The notes below the pieces were generated by a model. That model had not been told where the DNA came from and did no database searches. It saw only the letters and a list, made by a program, of their open reading frames with translations. Made by a program: the position numbers and the translations under genes. Below are positions 1 to 5,990 of a stretch of 11,017 nt of DNA, piece by piece. How positions within the stretch are numbered: the first letter of the stretch is position 1; each line of letters starts with the position of its first letter. The DNA comes from CAYYNP01 sp964472545 (lineage in GTDB: Bacteria > Planctomycetota > Planctomycetia > Pirellulales > Thermoguttaceae). The stretch is taken from the NCBI GenBank assembly GCA_964472545.1, contig CAYYNP010000325.1, positions 1 to 11,017 on the forward strand, written 5' to 3'.

Positions 1-4
1 CGAC

Positions 5-30
5 GGAGCCAGTCCCCTTTTTCGGGCTCC
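5..30. repeat. Short inverted repeat at left edge
   Basis: GGAGCC at 5-10 pairs with GGCTCC at 25-30 around a pyrimidine-rich 14-base loop. It could be the remains of a terminator or a dispersed hairpin element belonging to the gene left of the window. No T-tract follows directly, so the terminator reading is weak. Confidence 0.3.
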
Positions 31-70
31 CGCACACTTTGCAGTTCTCCTGCACACATCCCGCAAGCCG

Positions 71-99
71 TTGCGAGTGGTGCGTTACCGGGCTATCAT
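71..99 (+). promoter_or_regulatory. Sigma70-like promoter candidate for the FHA gene
   Basis: A -35-like TTGCGA at 71-76 and a -10-like TATCAT at 94-99 are separated by exactly 17 bases. They match the housekeeping consensus at 4 of 6 and 5 of 6 positions. Transcription would begin near 106 and leave a leader of about 100 bases before the ATG at 206. This placement argues against translation starting upstream of 206. It is a pattern match only. Confidence 0.45.
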
Positions 100-205
100 A
101 GGTAAGAGGCGGGCTCGGGCGGTCGTCCCGGCTTTTGGCCGAGATGGAATCCCATCGTCTAGAGCAGCACGCCTCGTCCTTTTCCGGTATCGACGGACTC
201 CCCTG

Positions 206-820
206 ATGGAAACGAAATTGGTGGTTGTCGGCGGCAAGTCTGCCAACCGAAGCATCCGGCTGTCGTTGCCGACGACCATTGGACGCGGCAAGGAAGCCGG
301 GCTCACGGTGGCCCATACGATGATCAGCCGTAAGCACTGTGAGCTGTTCGAGGCCGACGGCGTGGTGATGCTCCGCGACCTCGGCTCGCTCAACGGCACA
401 CTCGTCGAGGGGCGCCGCATTCGTGAGTTGCCGCTGCGCCCCGACCAGCAGTTTACGGTCGGCCCGGTCACGTTTCGAGTGGAGTATGAATACCGTGGCG
501 ATTTGGAGGCGGCGCTGGCCGCCCAGATGCCGGCCGAAGAGGCCCGCTACGCCCCGGAGATTCCCGAGTCGTTCCCTATCGACGACGTAACTCCTTACGA
601 TCCGAAGAACTTCCGCGAACCCGCGCCCGAGCCGGATTCACCCGGGTCGTCGTGGGCCCAGTCGCGCAATAGCGAGCCCACGCCCCCGCCGGTCGATGGC
701 CGCTGGGCGTCCGACGGCCCCGAGGAAGCGTTGGCCGACACACCGTCTGCCGATGGTGAAGGCACCCTCCCGCTTGGGGGCTCCGGCAATGCAGACGCGG
801 GCGACTCGCCGGCGACTTAG
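206..820 (+). CDS. FHA-domain protein with disordered acidic/proline-rich tail
   Basis: The 204-residue product has an N-terminal forkhead-associated domain (about residues 3-92). The phosphothreonine-binding landmarks are visible: Gly26-Arg27, Ser41-Arg42-Lys43-His44 and Asn63-Gly64-Thr65. FHA domains bind phosphothreonine peptides, usually downstream of Ser/Thr kinases, which are numerous in planctomycetes. The partner here is unknown. Residues from about 95 onward are rich in Pro, Glu, Asp, Ser and Gly and look disordered, with no second domain. There is no signal peptide or membrane segment, so it is probably cytoplasmic. The open frame extends back to 71, but that part overlaps the candidate promoter and is Arg-rich without a recognisable fold, so I start at the ATG at 206, right before the first FHA strand. 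The ribosome-binding site is weak. FHA identity is very likely; the specific role is unknown. Confidence 0.88.
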   Translation: METKLVVVGGKSANRSIRLSLPTTIGRGKEAGLTVAHTMISRKHCELFEADGVVMLRDLGSLNGTLVEGRRIRELPLRPDQQFTVGPVTFRVEYEYRGDLEAALAAQMPAEEARYAPEIPESFPIDDVTPYDPKNFREPAPEPDSPGSSWAQSRNSEPTPPPVDGRWASDGPEEALADTPSADGEGTLPLGGSGNADAGDSPAT

Positions 821-838
821 ATACTGAGTCTTTGCAGT

Positions 839-865
839 GCGATGACTCGTCGCCGCTTTCTTTTT
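839..865 (+). terminator. Candidate intrinsic terminator after the FHA gene
   Basis: Bases 839-844 pair with 848-853 (GCGATG with CGTCGC, one G-T pair) around a three-base loop. After a short CGC, a T-rich run TTTCTTTTT lies at 857-865. It starts 18 bases after the FHA stop codon. The stem is short, so this is moderate evidence. Confidence 0.42.
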
Positions 866-980
866 GCGGGCACGCTCATGAAGCGGCCGAGTCTACAAAC
901 TAGCGCCCTCGTGCCTTCCAACCGTCCGCAAATCGAAAGCGATGACCGGTCATCGCGCTGCAAACGGAGAACCCAATTGG

Positions 981-1009
981 TTGCACGCAATCCCGCCGCG
1001 GGCTAGTAT
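981..1009 (+). promoter_or_regulatory. Promoter candidate for the ThuA gene
   Basis: TTGCAC at 981-986 and TAGTAT at 1004-1009 are spaced by 17 bases, giving a leader of about 70 bases before the ATG at 1087. The -10 region, GGCTAGTATA, closely resembles the GGCTATCATA before the FHA gene. The rest of the 266-base gap between the two genes (821-1086) shows nothing else I can name besides the terminator candidate at its left end. Confidence 0.4.
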
Positions 1010-1086
1010 AGTGACGTCGTTTCCCCCAGACCTCCCACCTGTCTGCTACGGATTTCTGCCTGAACTGATGAAAGGACGATTCTGCC

Positions 1087-2103
1087 ATGCGTAAGACCAA
1101 CGGTGTAGCGAAACTCTTTGTGGCCGCGATTGTGGGCCTGGCGCTTCTGACGGGCTCTCGAGCAACGGCCGACGACCTTTGGGTCGAGTACGAAGGGGCC
1201 GACGGGCCGGGCAAAGGCAAGCACGTCGTCTTCGTCACCGGCGACGAGGAGTACCGGTCTGAAGAATCGATGCCGCAGTTGGCCAAGATCGCCTCGCAGT
1301 TCCACGGCTTCAAGTGTACGGTACTGTTCGGCATGAACAAGGAAACCGGCGAGATTGATCCGGTCACCGTCGACAACATCCCCGGGCTTGAGGTCCTCGA
1401 AAAGGCCGACCTGATGGTGCTCTTCACCCGCTTTCGGGAACTGCCCGACGAGCAGATGAAATACATCGTCGACTTCACCAACTCGGGCAAGCCGATCGTG
1501 GCCCTGCGGACGGCGACGCATCCGTTTAACTACCGCAAGAACAAGAACAGCCCCTACGCGAAGTATAGCTTCCGCAGTTCGGAGTTTCCGGGCGGATACG
1601 GCCGCCAGGTACTCGGCGAGACGTGGATCAGCCACTACGGCCATCATCAGCGCGAGAGCACGCGTGGCAGCATCGCCAAGGGCATGGAGAAGCACCCGAT
1701 CGTCAAGGGCTGCGAAGACATCTGGGGCCCGTCGGACGTCTACGGCATCACCACGTTGCACGGCGACTGCAAGCCGCTGATCATGGGCCACGTGTTGGTC
1801 GGCATGAATCCGACCGACGAGCCGAACACCGAGAAGAAGCCGGTACCGGTGGCCTGGACCAAGAGCTACACCGGCGATACGGGCAACACTTGCCGCGTCT
1901 TCACGACCACGATGGGCCACGGCGGCGACCTGAAAAGTGAGGGTTTTCGACGCCTGATGATCAACGCCATCTACTGGGGCATGGAGATGGAAGACCAGAT
2001 CCCCGACCGCGCCAAGGTCGACCTGATCGGTGAGTACGACCCGGCCCCGATCGGCTTCGGCGGCTACAAGAAGGGCCTGAAGCCGGCCGATCATAAGCTG
2101 TAG
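1087..2103 (+). CDS. Secreted ThuA-domain protein
   Basis: The 338-residue product belongs to the ThuA-like superfamily, which has a class I glutamine-amidotransferase-like fold and was named for trehalose utilisation. An N-terminal signal peptide is visible: basic start, hydrophobic core at residues 10-22, probable cleavage after Ala26-Thr27-Ala28. The ThuA domain covers about residues 38-310. It begins with a strand ending VVFVTGDEEYRSEES and continues through DLMVLFTRFRELPDEQ and a conserved VALRTATHPF segment. Planctomycetes encode many secreted paralogues, often near sugar-degradation genes, and their biochemical activity is generally unproven. No carbohydrate gene is next to it here. 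The start is the ATG at 1087, preceded by AAAGGA about 10 bases upstream and followed directly by the signal peptide. It is transcribed convergently with the minus-strand block and separated from it by an inverted repeat. Family assignment is firm; enzymatic role unknown. Confidence 0.88.
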   Translation: MRKTNGVAKLFVAAIVGLALLTGSRATADDLWVEYEGADGPGKGKHVVFVTGDEEYRSEESMPQLAKIASQFHGFKCTVLFGMNKETGEIDPVTVDNIPGLEVLEKADLMVLFTRFRELPDEQMKYIVDFTNSGKPIVALRTATHPFNYRKNKNSPYAKYSFRSSEFPGGYGRQVLGETWISHYGHHQRESTRGSIAKGMEKHPIVKGCEDIWGPSDVYGITTLHGDCKPLIMGHVLVGMNPTDEPNTEKKPVPVAWTKSYTGDTGNTCRVFTTTMGHGGDLKSEGFRRLMINAIYWGMEMEDQIPDRAKVDLIGEYDPAPIGFGGYKKGLKPADHKL

Positions 2104-2120
2104 TGCTGCGACGTTCAGCA

Positions 2121-2203
2121 GACTGTGCCACTGCTTCACAAAAGCAATGCATGTAGCAGCCGTGAATCGAAACACTGCTTCTGCGAAGCAGTGGCACACA
2201 GTC
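2121..2203. repeat. Nested inverted repeat between convergent genes, possible bidirectional terminator
   Basis: The outer arms are 2121-2137 (GACTGTGCCACTGCTTC) and 2185-2203 (GAAGCAGTGGCACACAGTC). They are complementary except for a two-base insertion. Inside the right half, CACTGCTTC (2173-2181) and GAAGCAGTG (2185-2193) form a perfect 9-bp hairpin with a three-base loop. The left half carries a weaker, decayed version of the same hairpin around 2129-2148. The element fills most of the 132-base gap between the ThuA stop and the stop of the minus-strand gene at 2236. It looks like two diverged copies of one mobile or dispersed hairpin unit in opposite orientations. Termination for both genes is an inference. 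Confidence 0.65.
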
Positions 2204-2235
2204 TTTGGTTGCTCCCACACAGGGCGACGCCAGTT

Positions 2236-3246
2236 CTAGGGCAGTTCTGTGCGCGCTGATGCGGCCGATTTGGCCACGGCTTCGACGGCGTCGAGCAGAT
2301 CGCCAAGACTGGCCCGTGTGCAAACGACGAACTGCGTGAACAGCCGGTCGAGCCACGAGGCATCGGCGGCGATCAGGGCTTCGATCAACGCGCCGGGCAA
2401 TTCGGCGTCTTCGCGGAAATGGCCCGCCCGGCGCCGCTCGACGTTCAGCGTGTTTTCGTGCTGCTGCAAGGATTCCAACGGGCGAAATTCGCGCATGCAA
2501 TGCGAGGCGAAGTCCGGTCCATATTCGCGGCGGACGGCCAAGAACGGAACTTCCGTCGTGAACTCACTGAGATCATCGGCCCGGCCAACCCGTTCGGCGT
2601 CGATCGACTGCTCCGCCGCCAGTAGTCGGGCGGAGGTGAGCAGGATCGGGCAAAACAGCCAGGGAACGTTCCTATTCGGCGGGCCCTCGACCAACATCGT
2701 GACGGCCGAGATCAGCAGCCGCGGCAGGGCGTATTGCAGTCGAGTCAGCCCGAGGGCCAAACCGTCCCGGTCTCTGCGGTGCTTGCCGGTCAAGCCTGCA
2801 CCTTCTTCGTGACGGGCGGCCTGCAAGTCGATCCGAAGCCCTTTGAGGCAACTCGGCATCGGAGCGTCGAGGCCGGCGCCCGCGTCAGAGCCGACGGCAT
2901 AGGGGCAGAACTTGTCGACCAACCGAACGGCGGCCGGCTCCGGCGGCGCAGCGGCACGTGGCCGGCCGGGATCGGGCAGAAACAGCCAAACGACGTCCGA
3001 TGGCTGTTGGCGGCATTCGACCAGCAGATCCAACGCCACTCCGGGCTTTCCGGGCCCGTTAAACGGCACCGACGTGGCCGCACGCAGCGCGACTGACGAT
3101 TCGCGGATCGTGCGGCCGTGGCTACGGCGGAACTTGAAGTCCGGCGAGATGCGATATCCGGCCTTCGCGAGCACTGCGGCCGCGTCGGCCTGAAGCGGCA
3201 GCCCCGAGGTAATCAACTCCGCTTTCCAGTTCGGCTGCGTTGACAA
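2236..3246 (-). CDS. Unknown protein with a degenerate PD-(D/E)XK-like N-terminal region
   Basis: The predicted product has 336 residues. I do not recognise a named family. Residues 6-92 read like a restriction-endonuclease fold: a helix with NWKAELITSG, then a strand with Glu49 (RESSVALRA), then ALDLLVECR (Asp73, Glu77, Arg79), then VVWLFLPD. In comparable proteins I know, the pattern is close to E-SVDL-A followed by LLVECK. Here the metal-binding Asp is Ala53 and the Lys of ExK is Arg79, so catalysis is doubtful. Residues 93-336 have no motif I can name; there is no signal peptide or obvious membrane span. An open frame reaches a GTG at 3285, but a strong AAAGGAG (3262-3256) sits nine bases before a TTG at 3246, right ahead of STQPNWK, so I choose the TTG. 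It is the last gene of the minus-strand block, 51 bases after the sulfoxide reductase. The coding call is good; the fold is a tentative reading. Confidence 0.7.
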   Translation of the reverse strand: MSTQPNWKAELITSGLPLQADAAAVLAKAGYRISPDFKFRRSHGRTIRESSVALRAATSVPFNGPGKPGVALDLLVECRQQPSDVVWLFLPDPGRPRAAAPPEPAAVRLVDKFCPYAVGSDAGAGLDAPMPSCLKGLRIDLQAARHEEGAGLTGKHRRDRDGLALGLTRLQYALPRLLISAVTMLVEGPPNRNVPWLFCPILLTSARLLAAEQSIDAERVGRADDLSEFTTEVPFLAVRREYGPDFASHCMREFRPLESLQQHENTLNVERRRAGHFREDAELPGALIEALIAADASWLDRLFTQFVVCTRASLGDLLDAVEAVAKSAASARTELP

Positions 3247-3255
3247 GGCCGCCTT

Positions 3256-3262
3256 CTCCTTT
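3256..3262 (-). promoter_or_regulatory. Ribosome binding site selecting a TTG start
   Basis: On the minus strand AAAGGAG lies nine bases before the TTG at 3246-3244. It lies inside the longer open frame that begins with GTG at 3285, so it argues for the downstream TTG as the real start of the unknown protein. Confidence 0.55.
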
Positions 3263-3297
3263 CGCGCCGCTGCAACGGCCCGCACGGGACGTCAGAC

Positions 3298-3768
3298 TCA
3301 GACCTCGTCGAGGCACGTGGCGGCGACGAACGTCCGCACGAGCTGCTCAAGTCCGTCGCGATCGGCATCGTCGAACCGCCCTCGCACCGGGCTATCGAGA
3401 TCGAATACTCCGACCAGCCGCCGCCCGTCGAGGATCGGCACGACGATCTCGGCGTTCGAGGCGGCGTCGCAGGCGATGTGGCCGGGAAACTGGTGCACGT
3501 CTTCGACGACCACGCTGGTGAGGTCCTCGGCCGCCTTACCGCAGACGCCTTTGCCCACGGCGATCCGCACGCACGCCGGCCGCCCCTGAAACGGCCCCAA
3601 GACGAGTTCCCCATCCTTCAGAAAGTAAAACCCGGCCCAATTCAACTGCTCCAAGCCGTGATAGAGCACCGCCGCCATATTCGCCGCATTGGCCACCAGA
3701 TCCCGCTCACCGCCCAACAGTGCGGCCAGTTGCGCATCCAACTCCCGGTAACGCTCCACCTTCAACAT
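3298..3768 (-). CDS. msrC: Free methionine-(R)-sulfoxide reductase (GAF fold, fRMsr/MsrC)
   Basis: The 156-residue product is a GAF-domain enzyme that reduces free L-methionine-(R)-sulfoxide to methionine with thioredoxin as usual reductant, in the cytoplasm, as part of oxidative-damage repair. The signature LGPFQGRPAC, GVCG and HIACDAASNAEIV is intact. Cys66, Cys76 and Cys100 have spacings of 10 and 24, equal to Cys84, Cys94 and Cys118 of the E. coli enzyme. Glu107, Asp123 and Asp125 fall where E. coli has Glu125, Asp141 and Asp143. All catalytic and substrate residues are therefore present. I start at the ATG at 3768; the frame extends to a TTG at 3801, but those codons lie partly in a 7-bp tandem repeat and add no conserved sequence. 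The ribosome-binding site is weak (AAGAG ten bases upstream). It follows the UPF0158 gene by 77 bases. Assignment is very likely. Confidence 0.94.
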   Translation of the reverse strand: MLKVERYRELDAQLAALLGGERDLVANAANMAAVLYHGLEQLNWAGFYFLKDGELVLGPFQGRPACVRIAVGKGVCGKAAEDLTSVVVEDVHQFPGHIACDAASNAEIVVPILDGRRLVGVFDLDSPVRGRFDDADRDGLEQLVRTFVAATCLDEV

Positions 3769-3792
3769 ACCCAACCGGCTCTTCGCTCCCCC

Positions 3793-3832
3793 AATTCCCA
3801 ATTCTCAATTCTCAATTCCCAATTCTCAATTT
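3793..3832. repeat. 7-bp tandem repeat (AATTCYC)n
   Basis: Five contiguous 7-base units of AATTCCC or AATTCTC occupy 3793-3827, followed by a partial unit AATTT. It lies in the 77-base gap between the UPF0158 stop and the sulfoxide reductase start, just upstream of the latter's ribosome-binding region. Repeat number could vary between strains. An effect on expression is conceivable but not shown. Confidence 0.85.
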
Positions 3833-3845
3833 GCAGTCTCCCCCC

Positions 3846-4319
3846 TCACTCATCCAAATACTCCACCCCATGATCCTCACACCACTCCGACGCAACCTGC
3901 CGCATCGACAGCCGGCGATACGCTTGCCAGTCGTCGTCGATGCCCAGGCGGCGGATCTCGGCGCGGAAGCGGCGAAAGGCGCCTTGGCCGTTGATCGCCG
4001 CAAACAGCCGGTCGGCCATCCATCGATCCTTTACCGTGCCGCAGAATCGCTTGATGATGCGGTACTCGCTGATCTGCCGCGTGGTGGGCAACTGTACGAA
4101 CGAATCGCCCTCATCGTCGAGGATTCGCCGGGCCAACGCGGCGCCCGGCCACGGCACGCCGGCAGAATCGACGGGAGTTTCTCCCTTTTCGGCCGCCTCG
4201 AAATCGTAGTCCGAGACGAGCTCGATCTTCCCGGTTTCGCGGTCCAAGTAGCAGGAACTCTGGTCCGACTGCGTCTTGACCGCTTGGACGACGTCGGTGA
4301 GTTTGACGGGGACACTCAT
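3846..4319 (-). CDS. UPF0158 family protein
   Basis: The 157-residue product matches my recollection of the uncharacterised UPF0158 family (usual size about 140-170 residues). Recognisable pieces are the N-terminal KLTDVVQAVKTQSDQSSCYL segment, a LDRETGKIEL hairpin, a central FVQLPTTRQISEYRIIKRF block, a FRRFRAEIRRLGIDDDWQAY helix pair and an acidic end. The family function is not established. There is no signal peptide or membrane span. The start is the ATG at 4319, fixed by a near-perfect AAGGAGGT (4336-4329) nine bases upstream. A longer frame upstream of it runs antisense-like through the 3' end of the HD gene and is not used. It lies 92 bases after the HD phosphohydrolase. Gene call is firm; family call is likely. 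Confidence 0.85.
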   Translation of the reverse strand: MSVPVKLTDVVQAVKTQSDQSSCYLDRETGKIELVSDYDFEAAEKGETPVDSAGVPWPGAALARRILDDEGDSFVQLPTTRQISEYRIIKRFCGTVKDRWMADRLFAAINGQGAFRRFRAEIRRLGIDDDWQAYRRLSMRQVASEWCEDHGVEYLDE

Positions 4320-4328
4320 GGTTTTCGG

Positions 4329-4336
4329 ACCTCCTT
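4329..4336 (-). promoter_or_regulatory. Strong Shine-Dalgarno of the UPF0158 gene
   Basis: AAGGAGGT on the minus strand is nine bases from the ATG at 4319. It is the best anti-16S match I noticed in the window and suggests efficient translation of this small protein. Confidence 0.8.
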
Positions 4337-4411
4337 CATTAGTGGAGCGTGGGTCTCGATGGAGGATATGCCTGGGTGAAGAACACTGGTAAAAAACAGG
4401 GGAGTCACGAA

Positions 4412-5824
4412 TCACATATTGGTCGGATCGTCGGCGCCTCCGGCGCCGGTTAGTTGGTCCATGGCGTCTGCCAATTGGCGGTTGTGGCGATGGTCTCTTG
4501 CATAGATGCGGCAAACGCGATAGCTCACCGCAATCCGGTGGAACAGTTCGCGGTCGTCGAGATCGACGGTCCGCCCGGTGGCCTGCTCGAAGAGGAAGTT
4601 CTGCCCCGCCGCCGGCATGTGGGCTCCGGGGCGATGCACGTGCCGGGCCGTATCCACGCGCAACGGCAAGTCGCGCAGGTCTTTCGGCAGGTTGTCGCGG
4701 ACGGCGGCCTCGAAGACCTTTTCGCTGCCGAAGATGCTGCTGCGCTCCGACTGGCCCGGGGCAAAGAAGATCGTCCGCTCGCAGGCCATTTTCCAATCGA
4801 TCTGGCGGTTCAACAGCCGTTGCCAACGGGCGCCGAGATCCCGTTTCGTCAGGTCGATGCTCTGGTACCAGCGTCCCACGTCCCCCAGCAGCGACCACTC
4901 GGTGAGCCGTTGGTACTCGTCGAGATGTTCCAGAGGGTTGCCGGGAAACAGGTAGCGTTTGCTTTCGGCGAACAGCTCCTGCAACATCAGGTCGATCGCC
5001 CGTACGGTGCGGTGAAAGTAGATCGATCGAAACAGCTCCGCCCGCACCGAGATGAAACGCACCAGGGCCGAGAGGCCCCGTTCGTGGATCGTCAGGCCCT
5101 TTTCGGTGAAAACGCTGTAATGCAACAGCCGCTGCAAATCGAAGGCCTGGCTGCTATAGCCCGACATGTAGGCGTCGCGGAGCACGAAGTCCATGTTGTC
5201 GACCGTGTACAGCCCGCTGAAGAGGCTCCGCAACAGCAGCAGCCAGCGGGGCGCGTCGTCGCCGGAGTCTTCCTTCGGCCGAGTGATCAGCAGGGCGATC
5301 TGATCCGGGTCGAGTGTCTCGCCGTCCTGCAACCGGCTGTTGGGGTTGCGGCGGACGCGGCGGATCGGCTCCCCCAACTGCTCGCGGATGATGTGACCGC
5401 CGACGATCTCGTGGTTCAGGCCGTAGTCGGCCAAGAAATGGGCGTCGAAGAAATGGCCAAACGGCCCGTGCCCCACGTCGTGCAACAGTGCCGACATCCG
5501 CAGCAGCGACTCGACGTAGCCGCGGCTGGGTACGTCGGGGCAGACCTCCCGAAGGCTCTCGTACAGGGCCGAAGCCGCCCTGCTTGCCAGGTGCATGGCC
5601 CCCAATACGTGCTGGAATCGAGTGTGCTCGGCCGTGGGGAAGACCCACCAGGCGGTCTGCAGTTGGTGGATTTGGCGGAGCCGCTGCAGCCACGGATGGT
5701 CGATGATCTCGCGCTCGGTGACTTCGCCCGAGTCGACCGCGTCGGGGTCTCCCGCCGGCGAGCTAAACGGCATGTAGCCGTGGATGGGATCGTGGCTGAG
5801 ACTTTCGCTGCTGAAATCTCGCAT
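4412..5824 (-). CDS. HD-domain phosphohydrolase (COG1078/SAMHD1-like, dNTPase-type)
   Basis: The 470-residue product is a metal-dependent HD phosphohydrolase of the type including SAMHD1 and bacterial dGTPase-like proteins. The metal ligands are visible in order: His72 in HTRFQH, His115-Asp116 in LLHDVGHGPFGH, and Asp209 in VDNMDFVLRD. The N-terminus shows the usual DPIHGYM followed by EIIDHPWLQRLRQIHQLQ. Members hydrolyse dNTPs to deoxynucleoside and triphosphate or act on other phosphoesters; the substrate here cannot be read from sequence. The C-terminal 200 residues are helical and lack a second named domain. It is probably cytoplasmic. The start is the ATG at 5824, twelve codons before the conserved DPIHGY motif; a GTG at 5860 is an alternative, and neither has a clear ribosome-binding site. 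It heads the minus-strand block and is divergent from the gene at 5991. Family assignment is strong. Confidence 0.92.
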   Translation of the reverse strand: MRDFSSESLSHDPIHGYMPFSSPAGDPDAVDSGEVTEREIIDHPWLQRLRQIHQLQTAWWVFPTAEHTRFQHVLGAMHLASRAASALYESLREVCPDVPSRGYVESLLRMSALLHDVGHGPFGHFFDAHFLADYGLNHEIVGGHIIREQLGEPIRRVRRNPNSRLQDGETLDPDQIALLITRPKEDSGDDAPRWLLLLRSLFSGLYTVDNMDFVLRDAYMSGYSSQAFDLQRLLHYSVFTEKGLTIHERGLSALVRFISVRAELFRSIYFHRTVRAIDLMLQELFAESKRYLFPGNPLEHLDEYQRLTEWSLLGDVGRWYQSIDLTKRDLGARWQRLLNRQIDWKMACERTIFFAPGQSERSSIFGSEKVFEAAVRDNLPKDLRDLPLRVDTARHVHRPGAHMPAAGQNFLFEQATGRTVDLDDRELFHRIAVSYRVCRIYARDHRHNRQLADAMDQLTGAGGADDPTNM

Positions 5825-5957
5825 AGCCACATTATTGCCAGCACGGCAAATCGTGTCCACAAAGGACCGGTTTTCGGCAACCGATCTGGCGTCATCGCCC
5901 TCAGACGGCTAGACTTGGGGGGCCCCGCGTGACTTTTCGGATTAGTCAAGCTGTTTC

Positions 5958-5971
5958 GCTCCCTCGGGAGC
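5958..5971. repeat. Short palindrome in the leader of the 5991 gene
   Basis: GCTCCC (5958-5963) and GGGAGC (5966-5971) form a palindrome with a two-base centre, in RNA a five-pair hairpin with a four-base loop. It sits seven bases before the ribosome-binding site of the gene at 5991. It could be an operator or a leader hairpin, or chance. The rest of the 166-base divergent region 5825-5990 shows no clear promoter pair; GGCTAGACT at 5907-5915 is a weak -10 candidate. Confidence 0.35.
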
Positions 5972-5990
5972 CCTCTTCAGGAGTCTTGCC

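Noticed and set aside
71..205. N-terminal extension of the FHA gene to a TTG at 71
   Set aside because: It would include the candidate promoter and an Arg-rich stretch with no fold; the FHA domain begins directly after the ATG at 206.
1003..2220. 405-codon minus-strand open frame opposite ThuA
   Set aside because: It covers the ThuA gene, its leader and the hairpin repeat, and has no recognisable domain, while ThuA has signal peptide, ribosome-binding site and conserved motifs.
4391..4405. T-rich run after the HD gene on the minus strand as an intrinsic terminator
   Set aside because: Six Ts follow CCCCTG, but I could not find a stable stem immediately upstream.
4320..4898. N-terminal extension of the UPF0158 protein to 4898
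   Set aside because: It overlaps the HD gene in another frame, is Arg/Pro-rich, and a near-perfect ribosome-binding site marks the ATG at 4319.
2236..5824. Minus-strand block as a new defence system (HD enzyme plus nuclease-like protein)
   Set aside because: The methionine sulfoxide reductase and UPF0158 between them are housekeeping-type, the nuclease-like motif is degenerate, and there are no mobile elements or other defence genes around.
4454..5932. 492-codon plus-strand open frame opposite the HD phosphohydrolase, longer than the HD gene itself
   Set aside because: Its translation is low in structure signal and rich in Gln/Val/Arg as expected for antisense GC-rich DNA. The opposite strand carries an intact HD domain with all metal ligands.
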